A DNA stretch of 64,000 nt, taken from the NCBI RefSeq assembly GCF_017815135.1, contig NZ_JAGJCF010000017.1:1-64000 (forward strand), given 5' to 3'. The translations under genes were made by a program, and so were the position numbers. Positions 17,786 through 26,548 of this stretch are shown one piece after another. The notes under the pieces were generated by a model that saw nothing but the letters and a program-made list of their open reading frames with translations, was not told the origin of the DNA and ran no database searches. This DNA is from Jiella mangrovi. GTDB lineage: Bacteria > Pseudomonadota > Alphaproteobacteria > Rhizobiales > Rhizobiaceae. The stretch's first letter is position 1, and the number at the start of each line of letters is the position of its first letter.

Positions 17786-18922
17786 ATGTCCCTCGTCTTC
17801 AAGGACGTCACCAGACGATATGGCGACACGCTCGCCCTCGATGGCCTGTCCCTCGATGTCGCGCCGAAGAGCTTCACCGTCATTTCCGGTCCGCCGAAAT
17901 CGGGCAAATCGGTGCTGTTCCGGCTGCTCGTCGGCCTCGAAAACCCCGATTCCGGCCAGATCATGCTCGACGGCCGAGACATTTCGAGCGACGCTCCGGC
18001 CGATCGCCCGGTCGGCTTCGTCCCGCAGAACTTCGCGCTCTATCCTCACCAGACGGTCGCACAGAACATGGCCTATCCGCTGACGCTGGCGCGGTTCGAC
18101 AGGGCCGAGATCGCCAGGCGCGTCGATCGCACCGCCGGCATTCTCTCAATCACCCATCTGTTGAAGAAGACGCCCGATCAGCTGTCCGGCGGCGAAAAGC
18201 AGCGCGTCGCGGTCGCGCGAGGGCTGCTCAAGGACGCGTCGATCTTCGTCCTCGACGATCCCCTCGTTGGCCTCGACTACAAGCTGCGTGAACGGTTGAT
18301 GGACGAGCTCAAGGGCCTGCGCGACGAGCTCGACGCGACCTTCGTCTACGCCACCTCCGACAGCCTCGAAGCGCTGACCATGGCGCAACACCTCGCCGTC
18401 ATCGACCGGGGCCGCATCGTCCAGCATGGCGAGGCCGACATCGTCTACCATCAGCCGAGCCACGACCGCGCCCTCGATCTCATCGGCTTTCCCAACGCCA
18501 ATCTCTACGATGGCATGATCGAGGGCGGCCGTGTCGTCGCGGGTCCGCTCACCTTTTCCGCGCCCGCTGGAGCAAGGCCCGGCCGGATCAGGGTCGGGCT
18601 TCGCCCGGAGCATGTCCTGATCGATGCCGGAGCGCCGACGACGTCCGGCGCCCTCGCACTTCCGGCGACCGTGACGCTGGTGGAAAATCTCGGCGGCGAG
18701 GCCGTGGTCTATCTCGACTGCGCGGGGCATTCGGTGACGGCCGCAATGCCGCTTTACGACGCGCCGCCACCGAAGATGCACAGTGCCGTGACCCTCACCG
18801 TCGATCCGGCGACCATCCTTCTCTTCGATGCCGGGACGGGCGCGAGGGTGCGGTCGGGCGAGCCGATGCCGCTTGCCGCCGCCCAGGAAGCCCTGCAGCG
18901 GAGTTTCGGCACCCATGGCTGA
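17786..18922 (+). CDS. ABC transporter ATPase 1 (GlpS-like), degenerate Walker B and H-switch
   Basis: A 378-residue MalK-type ATPase. It has an intact Walker A (GPPKSGKS, 35-42), Q-loop (PQNFALYPH) and signature (LSGGEKQ, 133-139). The catalytic glutamate after Walker B is aspartate (VLDDP, D158) and the switch histidine is serine (YATSDS, S191). The C-terminal 140 residues form the TOBE/OB regulatory domain of MalK relatives. It overlaps the next ATPase gene by eight bases. With that partner, whose signature is degenerate, it should form a heterodimer with one consensus and one crippled ATP site. The substitutions are in the sequence; the mechanism is inference. Confidence 0.88.
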   Translation: MSLVFKDVTRRYGDTLALDGLSLDVAPKSFTVISGPPKSGKSVLFRLLVGLENPDSGQIMLDGRDISSDAPADRPVGFVPQNFALYPHQTVAQNMAYPLTLARFDRAEIARRVDRTAGILSITHLLKKTPDQLSGGEKQRVAVARGLLKDASIFVLDDPLVGLDYKLRERLMDELKGLRDELDATFVYATSDSLEALTMAQHLAVIDRGRIVQHGEADIVYHQPSHDRALDLIGFPNANLYDGMIEGGRVVAGPLTFSAPAGARPGRIRVGLRPEHVLIDAGAPTTSGALALPATVTLVENLGGEAVVYLDCAGHSVTAAMPLYDAPPPKMHSAVTLTVDPATILLFDAGTGARVRSGEPMPLAAAQEALQRSFGTHG

Positions 18923-19988
18923 GATCATCATCGAGCATGTCACCAAGACGTTCGGCGCCTTCACCGCCGTCGACGACATCGACATGACCTTCGAGGATGG
19001 CGAGGTCGCCTGCCTGCTCGGGCCGTCGGGCTGCGGCAAGACCACGCTGATGCGCATGCTCTCCGGCCTCGAAACGCCGACGAAGGGCCGTGTCATCTTC
19101 GGCGGCAGGGACGTGACCCGCCTGCCGCCAAGGAAGCGCAATGTCGGGATGGTGTTCCAGTATCCGGTGATGTACCCGACGCTCTCGGTGTTCGAGAACC
19201 TCGAACTGCCGATGCGCTATGACCGCTCGGTCGCCCGGGACGAACGCAGGCGCCGCGTGGACGAGATCCTCGATGTCCTCGACATCCGCCATCTGTCGAA
19301 GGCCTTCATCGAGGAGCTGGATGCCGGCACGCGCCAGAAGGTGGCTGTCGGCCGCGCGGTGGTGCGCCAGTCGGAGATCGTCCTCTTCGACGAGCCCACC
19401 ACCAATGTCGAGGTCAACGCCAAGCTCCAGCTGATCCGCGCCTTCAAGACCGTCACCAGCCGGCTGAAGCAGACGATCGTCTACGTCACCCACGACCAGA
19501 CCGAGGCCATGACGCTCGCCGACCGGATCGCGCTGATGCGCTCCGGGCGGATCGTCCAGTACGACCGGCCTCAGGTGCTCTACGGCGAGCCGACGACCGA
19601 GTTCGGCGGCTGGTTCCTCGGCAATCCCGGCATGAATTTCGTGCCCGCCACCGTCTCGGGCGGGACGATTTCGGCGCCGATCCTCGCCCGGCCGCTTCCG
19701 GCGCCGGGGGATCTTCGTGGCGACAGGATCGCCGTCGGCATCCGGCCGGAGCTGGTGCGGATGGCGGGCATCGCCGGGCCCGACAGCGTCCCGGCAAAGC
19801 TCGTCGACCAGGCGATCGGCATTGCCGGGCGTTATCTGACCAAGGCGGCCATTGGCGACACCGTCGTCAAGGTTAACACCAAGGGCCGCCCGCCGGCGAA
19901 GCTCGGCGAAACCGTCCATCTGTCGGTGCCCCGTGAGCGGCTGATGCTGTTTGCCGATGGCGACCGCGTGCCGGCCCGCTTTTCCTGA
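18915..19988 (+). CDS. ABC transporter ATPase 2 (GlpT-like), degenerate signature motif
   Basis: A 357-residue MalK-type ATPase. It has consensus Walker A (GPSGCGKT, 36-43), Q-loop (FQYPVMYPTL), Walker B with glutamate (VLFDEP, E160) and switch histidine (VTHDQTEAM, H193). The LSGGQ signature is replaced by LDAGTRQ (135-141) and the D-loop by TNVE, both unusual. A C-terminal OB/TOBE domain is present. I chose ATG 18915 (MAEIII), which overlaps the upstream ATPase gene; a longer frame is only a shadow. Its defects complement those of ATPase 1. It is the last gene of the importer operon, 121 bases before argC. Confidence 0.88.
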   Translation: MAEIIIEHVTKTFGAFTAVDDIDMTFEDGEVACLLGPSGCGKTTLMRMLSGLETPTKGRVIFGGRDVTRLPPRKRNVGMVFQYPVMYPTLSVFENLELPMRYDRSVARDERRRRVDEILDVLDIRHLSKAFIEELDAGTRQKVAVGRAVVRQSEIVLFDEPTTNVEVNAKLQLIRAFKTVTSRLKQTIVYVTHDQTEAMTLADRIALMRSGRIVQYDRPQVLYGEPTTEFGGWFLGNPGMNFVPATVSGGTISAPILARPLPAPGDLRGDRIAVGIRPELVRMAGIAGPDSVPAKLVDQAIGIAGRYLTKAAIGDTVVKVNTKGRPPAKLGETVHLSVPRERLMLFADGDRVPARFS

Positions 19989-20109
19989 CATCCCCACTTT
20001 ACGCGCGGCGCAATTGCTTTAAACCCCGCCGCGACGATCGCCCTTGGCTGCAATGGCGCCGAAGGGCCGCCGGGTCGTTCTTTTCGCCCGGCAAAAGATG
20101 GAGATGATC

Positions 20110-21165
20110 ATGACCGACAAGATCAGGATCGGCGTTCTCGGCGCCAGCGGCTATACCGGCGCCGATCTCGTGCGCCTCGCCGCGCGCCACCCGAACATGG
20201 AAATCGTGGCGCTCACCGCCAACAGCCATGCCGGCAAGCCGATGCGTTCGGTCTTCAAGCATTTCGCCCATCTCGACCTGCCGGACCTCGTCACCGTCGA
20301 AGAGGCCGACTGGGGCTCGGTGGACGCGGTGTTCTGCGGCCTGCCGCACGGCACCACCCACACGATCACCCGCGAGATCTTTTCCAGCCATCCGCATGTC
20401 AAGATCATCGACATGTCGGCCGATTTCCGGCTGCGCGATCCGGCGACCTATCAGGACTGGTACAATGTCGAGCACACGGCGACGGACATTCAGCCTGAGG
20501 CCGTCTACGGCCTCAGCGAGATCTATCGCGAGGAGATCCGCAAGGCCCGTCTCATCGCCTGCCCCGGCTGCTATCCGACGGCCGTCCTCCTGTCGCTGAT
20601 CCCGCTCGCCAGGGCCCGGATGATCGACGCCACCGACATCGTCATCGACGCGAAATCGGGCGTTTCCGGCGCCGGGCGCGGGCTGAAGGAGAACACGCTC
20701 TTCTGCGAGGCCGGCGAAGGCCTTTCGCCCTACGCCGTCGGCCAGCACCGGCACATGGCGGAGATCGAGCAGGAGGTCGGCCTCGCCGCCGGCATCGCCG
20801 ATCTCAAGGTCAACTTCACCCCGCATCTCATCCCGATGAGCCGCGGCGAACTGTGCACCAGCTACGTCAAGCTCGCCGCCGGGACGACCGCCGAGGACCT
20901 GCGCGATCAGCTCGTCGAGACATATGCCAGCGAGCCCTTCGTCACCGTCGCCGACAAGGGCGTCCTGCCCCAGACCCAGATGGTGCGCGGCTCGAACTAT
21001 GTCGTCGTCAACGTCGTGCCCGACCGCATTCCCGGCCGGGCCATCGTCATCTCGACGCTGGACAACCTCGTGAAGGGCTCGGCCGGCCAGGCGGTGCAGA
21101 ACTTCAACCTCGCCTTCGGCATCGAGGAAACGACGGGCATCGAGCAGCTGCCGCTGTTTCCTTGA
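20110..21165 (+). CDS. argC: N-acetyl-gamma-glutamyl-phosphate reductase
   Basis: A 351-residue enzyme that reduces N-acetylglutamyl phosphate to the semialdehyde with NADPH, the third step of arginine synthesis. The N-terminal Rossmann motif is VLGASGYTGADLVRL, the catalytic cysteine is C154 in ACPGCYPTAVL, and SGVSGAGRGLKE is the substrate loop. A C-terminal ENLxKG-like LDNLVKGSAGQAVQN closes the family pattern. The start at 20110 (MTDKIRIGV) was preferred over ATG 20044 because homology starts there. It stands alone after the transporter operon, with no other arg genes in the window. Confidence 0.95.
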   Translation: MTDKIRIGVLGASGYTGADLVRLAARHPNMEIVALTANSHAGKPMRSVFKHFAHLDLPDLVTVEEADWGSVDAVFCGLPHGTTHTITREIFSSHPHVKIIDMSADFRLRDPATYQDWYNVEHTATDIQPEAVYGLSEIYREEIRKARLIACPGCYPTAVLLSLIPLARARMIDATDIVIDAKSGVSGAGRGLKENTLFCEAGEGLSPYAVGQHRHMAEIEQEVGLAAGIADLKVNFTPHLIPMSRGELCTSYVKLAAGTTAEDLRDQLVETYASEPFVTVADKGVLPQTQMVRGSNYVVVNVVPDRIPGRAIVISTLDNLVKGSAGQAVQNFNLAFGIEETTGIEQLPLFP

Positions 21166-21360
21166 GCGTTCGGCGGTATTTGGAACTGGACCGCCGTACA
21201 CGGGGGCGGCTTATTAGCCACGATCTAGGTGCAGCCACAGATAGGTCTCTGATGCAACGCTGCATCAGCGACGTGTAAATTTCGTCGAAATCGTCGCCAC
21301 CACTTGTGCGAGAAGCTTTTCCGCCATCTGTTACGGCTTCCTTTACGTCAGGAGGCTGTC

Positions 21361-22590
21361 ATGCGTGATGCCGCACTGTTGTGCCATGCTCATCAATTCG
21401 GCGCGACCCGGTGGCGTATGATGCTTTCCGCGATCACCTTCACCTTAGCGGCGCTGATGACGAGCGGGTGCACGTTCGGACCGCAGATCTCCCAAGGATC
21501 GATTGCATACAACAAGGCCCTGGAAACGTCGGCTAACTCGCTGACACTGCTCAACATCGTCCGCTCGGCCTACCAGATGCCGATGTATTTCAGCCGCTTT
21601 CGCCAGATCAACGGCCGTCTAAGTTCGACTGTGAATTCGGGCGCGACGGGCAATCTGAGTTTTTCCCAGGCGGCCGGGCTTGGAAATTATGTCATCAACC
21701 CATCGCTCTCGTCGGCACTTGGGAGCTCGCCGGACTTTACGGTGGAGCCTCTCGATACGATGGAATTCTATCAGGGAATGCTGCGGCCGATCAGCCCCGC
21801 GACATTTCAGTATTTCTGGGAGAGCGGGTGGCCCAAACCATTGTTGATTCACCTCCTCGTCGCAAAGGTCGAGGTCGAGGACGCCGCAAAGCATCGTTGC
21901 ATCATCGAGAACTACGTCCCAAACAAGGACAAGCACGCCTACTTCGTCGCAGCAGTTCGGGCATTTCTTGCCAACAAGCCCAGTCTGGAAGTCGTATCCA
22001 CGAAGTCGTCGAAGTTTGGTCCACGTTTACCTGTGACTGGTGATGGCATTCTGCAAGGTCTGGTCGAAGCCTCGAGAGCTGGTTTTTCGGTGCCATCAGA
22101 TCAGCCGTCGATCCAGTTAGAAAAACAGAGGTTTTCCTATTCCATCGTTGGTCGGACTGCGACGGGTAAACCGATGGAGCTGAGTCTCGGAGGTGAAGCC
22201 AACAAGGACCCGCGAGGCCAGATAAAGTTCTGTCACCAGCGGCCGGAAGCGCTGAGCCTCTCGAAGGCCAAGATCACGCTCCGCTCGATGAACCAGATCT
22301 TGTACTTCCTCGGGGAAATCGTGCGCGTTCAGCTCCCAGACACGGAAGGCAGTCACTACCTGCCGACGATAATGGACAGCGAGAATGGGGATTTGGTTCC
22401 GATCTTTCGAGTGCAGCCGGGAGGGAGCGGGCTCGTCTCGGTGGAGTATCGCGGTCAAACCTACAGCGTTCCCTCAGGACCGGCCGCGGGCCGGTCTTAC
22501 AGCGTACTCGGCCTCGTCCAACTCCTCTTTGGTCTATCGCTCAATGCGAAAGACCTCCCGCAGGTCAGCCCGATCATCCTCGCGAATTGA
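21361..22590 (+). CDS. lipoprotein of unknown function
   Basis: A 409-residue protein I do not recognise. The N-terminal signal ends in a lipobox (FTLAALMTSGC, cysteine at about residue 37), so it should be lipid-anchored. The mature part begins TFGPQISQGSIAYNKALETSANSLTL, then has a serine/glycine/asparagine-rich segment and alternating beta-like stretches, with one hydrophobic patch near the end (LGLVQLLFGLSL). ATG 21361 follows a strong AGGAGG site; ATG 21418 is a possible shorter start. Codon use is less GC-biased than in the neighbours, with more AT-ending codons, which suggests later arrival. It ends eight bases before a convergent hydrolase gene. No partner genes are present. Confidence 0.75.
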   Translation: MRDAALLCHAHQFGATRWRMMLSAITFTLAALMTSGCTFGPQISQGSIAYNKALETSANSLTLLNIVRSAYQMPMYFSRFRQINGRLSSTVNSGATGNLSFSQAAGLGNYVINPSLSSALGSSPDFTVEPLDTMEFYQGMLRPISPATFQYFWESGWPKPLLIHLLVAKVEVEDAAKHRCIIENYVPNKDKHAYFVAAVRAFLANKPSLEVVSTKSSKFGPRLPVTGDGILQGLVEASRAGFSVPSDQPSIQLEKQRFSYSIVGRTATGKPMELSLGGEANKDPRGQIKFCHQRPEALSLSKAKITLRSMNQILYFLGEIVRVQLPDTEGSHYLPTIMDSENGDLVPIFRVQPGGSGLVSVEYRGQTYSVPSGPAAGRSYSVLGLVQLLFGLSLNAKDLPQVSPIILAN

Positions 22591-22598
22591 GTCTATCC

Positions 22599-23360
22599 TC
22601 AACTCTGCTTGCCGAGATACCGCGTGAGAAAACTCTGGAACGCCTCCCAAGACTCTTCGTCCGCCACCTCCCGGTAGCGATCCGAGCCGAACACCGTAAA
22701 GGCGTGCGGCGCGCCGGAGTAGACTTCTAGCTCGTAGGTGATGCCCTTGTCTTCCAGGGTCTTCGACAGCTCGAAGGCTTCGCTGGGCGTGACCGAGGTG
22801 TCGCCGCCGCCTTGCGCGATCAGAAAGGGCGCCGTGCCGTCCGGATAGCTCTGGCCCTCAGGCGTGGCGAGCGTGCCGTGGAAGGTCGCGTAGCCGGCGA
22901 TGTCGTTCGCCTTACCGGAGCGGGCAAGTTCGAGCACCCCGGCGCCGCCGAAGCAGTAGCCCATGACCACCGCCTGGCTTGCGCCCGATTGTTCGCGCGC
23001 CTTGTCGAGACCGGCGGTGACGCGGGTGAGCATAGCTGCGCGGTCCTCATAGAGCTTGCCGGTTTCGGCCCTTCGCCCCTCGATCGTCTCCGGGCGATTG
23101 CCCTTGCCGAACAGATCCAGCGCGAAAGCGTTGTAGCCGAGCTCGGCCAGCATGTCGGCCCGCTTCTTTTCGTAATCCGTCAGCCCGTCCCAGTCGTGAA
23201 TGACGACGACGAGGCCCTTCGCATCGCCGCTTGCCGGGGCGTAGTAGCCCTCATAGTCGGCGCCCGCCGCCTGGTAGGTCACGTTTTCCCCTGCCAGCGC
23301 CGGCGCGACGAACAGAGTTGAAAGGCTCGCGGCGATGGACAGTCTGGTGATGGCTCTCAA
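22599..23360 (-). CDS. secreted dienelactone hydrolase family protein
   Basis: A 253-residue alpha/beta hydrolase with a signal peptide (residues 1-25, ending PALAGENV). The nucleophile motif is MGYCFGGAGV with cysteine, as in dienelactone hydrolases, and the acid and histidine lie in the GGGDTSVTP region and in YSGAPHAFTV. I chose the TTG start at 23360, preceded by GAGGAGGGA; no ATG fits better. Periplasmic location makes a role in opening chlorocatechol lactones unlikely, and a general esterase is more probable. The substrate is unknown. Confidence 0.85.
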   Translation of the reverse strand: MRAITRLSIAASLSTLFVAPALAGENVTYQAAGADYEGYYAPASGDAKGLVVVIHDWDGLTDYEKKRADMLAELGYNAFALDLFGKGNRPETIEGRRAETGKLYEDRAAMLTRVTAGLDKAREQSGASQAVVMGYCFGGAGVLELARSGKANDIAGYATFHGTLATPEGQSYPDGTAPFLIAQGGGDTSVTPSEAFELSKTLEDKGITYELEVYSGAPHAFTVFGSDRYREVADEESWEAFQSFLTRYLGKQS

Positions 23361-23500
23361 GGTCGTCCCTCCTCGATGAAAATGTCTGACACGAAGGCTA
23401 AGGGAGAAGCGGCGACAGGACAGGGACGCACGGAGAAAACGCGCCGAAACCGCGTTCAAAGCTTCGTCACCGGCGCGTGATCGGACGTCGGGTGAGGTCT

Positions 23501-24592
23501 TCACACGCGGGCATCGACGGAGCGGACGGGATAGCTGCCGAGGAGACCGCGTGCGTGAAAAACGGCGGTCGCCAGCACGATCAGGCCGCCCGCCTGGTGC
23601 ATCAATGCCAGATCGAGCGGCACGACCCACAACAGCGTGGTGATGCCGATCGCGGCCTGGGCGAGAACGACCACGAACAGAACCGCCGCGCCTTTGGCAT
23701 GTCGGGTTCCGGGCGCTGCGCGCCAGAGCGTGATCAGATGGACGAGAGACACGGTGAAAAGCAGGTATGCCCCGCAGCGATGGACGAATTGCACGGTCAG
23801 GACATTCTCGAAGAAGTTCCGCCACACGGGCTCCATCGACATCAGCCCGTCCGGCACGAGGGCGCCGTCCATCAGCGGCCAGGTGTTGTAGATGAGGCCC
23901 GCGCGCAGGCCGGCGACGAGACCGCCGAGATAGATCTGCAAAAGCGCCAGGAAAACCAGGGCGATCGCCAGTCGCCGCGCGGCGGCGGGCACGGCTGATG
24001 GCTGCGGACGCGGCACGAGGCCCCGTGCCACCCACAGCGTCGATGCGTAGATGATACAGGCGATGGTCAGATGGGTCGCCAGACGGTACTGGCTGACCTC
24101 GGTGCGCTCGGACAGGCCTGAAGCGACCATCCACCAGCCGATGGCGCCCTGCAGGCCACCGAGGCATAGGAGACCGAGAAGCCGGGGCTTGAGGAAAGGC
24201 TCCAAGCGCCCGCTGAGCCAGAAGAAGGCGAGCGGCAGGGCGAAGACGAAACCGACGCCGCGCGCCAGCAGGCGATGGCTCCACTCCCACCAGTAGATGG
24301 TCTTGAAGCCGTCGAGGCTCATGCCCCGGTTCATCTGTTCGTATTGCGGGATCTGCTTGTAGAGATCGAACTCTTCCTGCCATTCCGCCGCCGACAGCGG
24401 CGGGATCACGCCGTGGATGGGCTTCCATTGCGTGATGGAAAGGCCAGATTCGGTCAGCCGCGTCGCGCCGCCGACGAGAACGAGGGCGAACAGGACGGTC
24501 GCCACCGCATAGAGCCACACACGAACGGCTGTTCTGTCGCGCTCGACACTGGTTGCGGGTGTCGTTTCTGCGTTATAGGCAAGGGTGCTCAT
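23501..24592 (-). CDS. ctaA: heme A synthase (CtaA/Cox15)
   Basis: A 363-residue membrane enzyme that oxidises the heme O methyl group to a formyl group, giving heme A for cytochrome oxidase. About eight membrane spans are visible. Conserved histidines occur in [32 protein letters not shown] and [11 protein letters not shown], and the [19 protein letters not shown]-terminal loop is typical of the long alphaproteobacterial/mitochondrial Cox15 type. The start at 24592 (MSTLAYNAE) fits; a longer frame to 24628 lacks homology. The DUF2842 gene diverges from it. Confidence 0.95.
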   Translation of the reverse strand: MSTLAYNAETTPATSVERDRTAVRVWLYAVATVLFALVLVGGATRLTESGLSITQWKPIHGVIPPLSAAEWQEEFDLYKQIPQYEQMNRGMSLDGFKTIYWWEWSHRLLARGVGFVFALPLAFFWLSGRLEPFLKPRLLGLLCLGGLQGAIGWWMVASGLSERTEVSQYRLATHLTIACIIYASTLWVARGLVPRPQPSAVPAAARRLAIALVFLALLQIYLGGLVAGLRAGLIYNTWPLMDGALVPDGLMSMEPVWRNFFENVLTVQFVHRCGAYLLFTVSLVHLITLWRAAPGTRHAKGAAVLFVVVLAQAAIGITTLLWVVPLDLALMHQAGGLIVLATAVFHARGLLGSYPVRSVDARV

Positions 24593-24716
24593 GGGATGGG
24601 CTTTGCACCCAAAGCGCGCCGCGATCAAGCGCGGCAGGAGTCGCAGGTGGCTCGCAATTGCGTGAAGCAGCGCTTGGCGCGCCGATGCGCGGCAAGATCA
24701 ACGGCAGGGAGCGACG

Positions 24717-24929
24717 ATGCCGGTCAGGCTCAAGAAGTTCATCGGAGCGATCCTCCTGATCATTCTCGTGGTGGTCTACGCGTCGCTCGCCACGGCCTAT
24801 GCCACCTTGCATCTCGCCGATGCGAGCGGCTGGGTCCACCTCGTCTATTTCCTCGTCACCGGCTTTCTGTGGGTGGTTCCCGCCATGCTCCTGATCCGCT
24901 GGATGGAGGCGAAGCCGAAAAAGGGCTGA
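24717..24929 (+). CDS. DUF2842 small membrane protein
   Basis: A 70-residue protein with two membrane spans (AILLIILVVVYASLATAYA and LVYFLVTGFLWVVPAMLLI) and a basic C-terminus. It matches the DUF2842 family of Alphaproteobacteria, often found next to ctaA as here. A role in oxidase assembly can be suspected from that association but is not shown. The ATG at 24717 follows GGGAGCG at a good distance. Confidence 0.85.
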   Translation: MPVRLKKFIGAILLIILVVVYASLATAYATLHLADASGWVHLVYFLVTGFLWVVPAMLLIRWMEAKPKKG

Positions 24930-24947
24930 GCCTTTCGCGGCCGCGCC

Positions 24948-25664
24948 TCAGCCGCGGACGTCGCGGCGGACCATCGGCATGAAGACGATGTCGTCGATGC
25001 CGATCTGCCTCAGATCGTCCGCCACGTCGATCATCCGGTCGTCGACATGCGGCAGGCCGGCGATCACCACCGCGGTATTTTCATTCAAGAGCGCCGGAAG
25101 CTCGGGAATGTCGAAGGCATCCGCCTCGATGACGGTGCAGTCATAAGCCTCGGCGAAGGCGTCGAGAACGTAGCTCAGATGCGCGAAGGCGGCTTCGTCG
25201 GCCTGCTCCAGCTCGAACCCGCCGCAGGGAACGAAGTGCGTGCTGGTGTAATGGTCGCGGTAGATAACCTCGGCAAGACCCGCACCGCCCGACAGAAGAT
25301 CTCCATAGCCCGCGCAGTCCCGCGGCAGGCCCATCTGCGATCCGACCGAACCATCCGGCGTCAGGTCGATCAGGACGGTGGCGCGGCCCGAGCCCGAAAG
25401 CCGCCGGGCGATCTGCAGGCCGCCGAAGCTCTGGAGTTCACGGTGGGTCGACAGGACGACGAGGCGAAAGATGCTGGTGGCCTCGACGGCGGCCGCCAGT
25501 TCGTTCACCGTCGCGATCTGCTCGGCGGCGCCCTCGCCGCCCAATGCGCCCGAGCCCTCACCCAGCTTCGCGCGGCCGCTCTTGTCAGGCCGCTCCGCCG
25601 GCTCTCTCGTCGCCTTCTCGCCGCCCCAGGCGAGCCTGTTGTCCAGGGACTGGTCGGTCGTCAT
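24948..25664 (-). CDS. CpsD/BY-kinase-like protein without Walker A (exopolysaccharide-linked)
   Basis: A 238-residue protein whose residues 70-238 follow the fold pattern of CpsD/CapB-type P-loop ATPases: a first strand FRLVVLSTHRE, then RATVLIDLTPDGSVGSQMGLP and GYGDLLSGGAGLAEVIYRD. The GKS/GKT Walker A loop is missing (THRELQSFGGLQIAR is in its place), so nucleotide binding is doubtful. The N-terminal 60 residues are charged and probably disordered. The start at 25664 has GGAGAG just before it. A Wza-like export lipoprotein diverges from it, so it may be a non-catalytic regulator of polysaccharide export. Confidence 0.65.
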   Translation of the reverse strand: MTTDQSLDNRLAWGGEKATREPAERPDKSGRAKLGEGSGALGGEGAAEQIATVNELAAAVEATSIFRLVVLSTHRELQSFGGLQIARRLSGSGRATVLIDLTPDGSVGSQMGLPRDCAGYGDLLSGGAGLAEVIYRDHYTSTHFVPCGGFELEQADEAAFAHLSYVLDAFAEAYDCTVIEADAFDIPELPALLNENTAVVIAGLPHVDDRMIDVADDLRQIGIDDIVFMPMVRRDVRG

Positions 25665-25951
25665 GTGGTTCTCTCCGGCGAAGCCTTGCGGAGACGTCGA
25701 CAAACGGACGAACGGCCAAATTGGCCGCGAGGGACGAACGCCCCGGCACAGCCTTGCCGACGACCCGCGAGCGCGTACTCCAAACAGGCGCTTCAGGTTG
25801 GCTCACAGACTGCACCCGAGACGTAACCGTCCCGTTAAGTCGCCGATTTTCGAACGCTCCCGGGCCATGGTTTACCTGCGCTTAACCCTAACGAATTTAT
25901 AAGACACCCAAGCGGTCGTATTCCTGCGACATCTTATCGGGCAAGAGCTTC

Positions 25952-26515
25952 ATGAAACACCTGCGGCTGGCAATACTCGCCGTCTCGGCCCTGACACTGC
26001 TACCGGCCTGCGCGTCCTATCAGCCGGCGCCCGACGCGATTCACCAGAGTCTTGCCCAGCCCTACCGCCTCGACAGCGGCGACAGGCTGAAGGTCATCGT
26101 TTTCGGCGAGGAAGGCCTGACGGGCACTTTCACGGTGGACAAGGCCGGCTTCATAGCCTTCCCGCTGGTGGGCGAAGTGCCCGCCCGCGGCCGCTCTCCC
26201 GAACAGATCCGCCAGGAGCTCACCGAGCGGCTCGCCGACGGCTATCTCAACAAGCCGGACGTCACCGTCGAGGTCGACCAGTATCGTCCCTTCTTCATCA
26301 TGGGCGAAGTCGCCAATGGCGGCCAGTACAATTACGTCCCCGGCATGACCGTCCAGAACGCCGTGGCGATCGCCGGCGGCTACACGCCGCGGGCCGAGCA
26401 GACGACGGCCGACGTGACGCGCCGCAATGGCGGCGAGATCATCACCGGCCGGGCGGTCCCCACCGATCCGCTGATGCCGGGCGATACGGTCTATGTGCGC
26501 GAACGCTGGTTTTGA
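25952..26515 (+). CDS. polysaccharide export lipoprotein (Wza/ExoF family)
   Basis: A 187-residue outer-membrane lipoprotein with signal and lipobox (SALTLLPAC, cysteine at about residue 21). A polysaccharide export domain at about 38-115 (YRLDSGDRLKVIVFGEEGLTG, VDKAGFIAFPLVGEV) is followed by an SLBB-like part (FFIMGEVANGGQYNYVPGMT). It is shorter than full Wza and lacks the C-terminal transmembrane helix, as in many rhizobial ExoF-type proteins. Neighbours are a CpsD-like protein and a UDP-sugar dehydrogenase, but no glycosyltransferases, so the polysaccharide is unknown. Confidence 0.88.
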   Translation: MKHLRLAILAVSALTLLPACASYQPAPDAIHQSLAQPYRLDSGDRLKVIVFGEEGLTGTFTVDKAGFIAFPLVGEVPARGRSPEQIRQELTERLADGYLNKPDVTVEVDQYRPFFIMGEVANGGQYNYVPGMTVQNAVAIAGGYTPRAEQTTADVTRRNGGEIITGRAVPTDPLMPGDTVYVRERWF

Positions 26516-26548
26516 CGGTTCAGCGGCACCGGCATTCGGCGAGACGGC

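Noticed and set aside
22599-24518. 639-codon frame continuing the dienelactone hydrolase upstream
   Set aside because: Signal peptide, TTG start and ribosome site place the true N-terminus at 23360. The upstream part is a shadow of ctaA.
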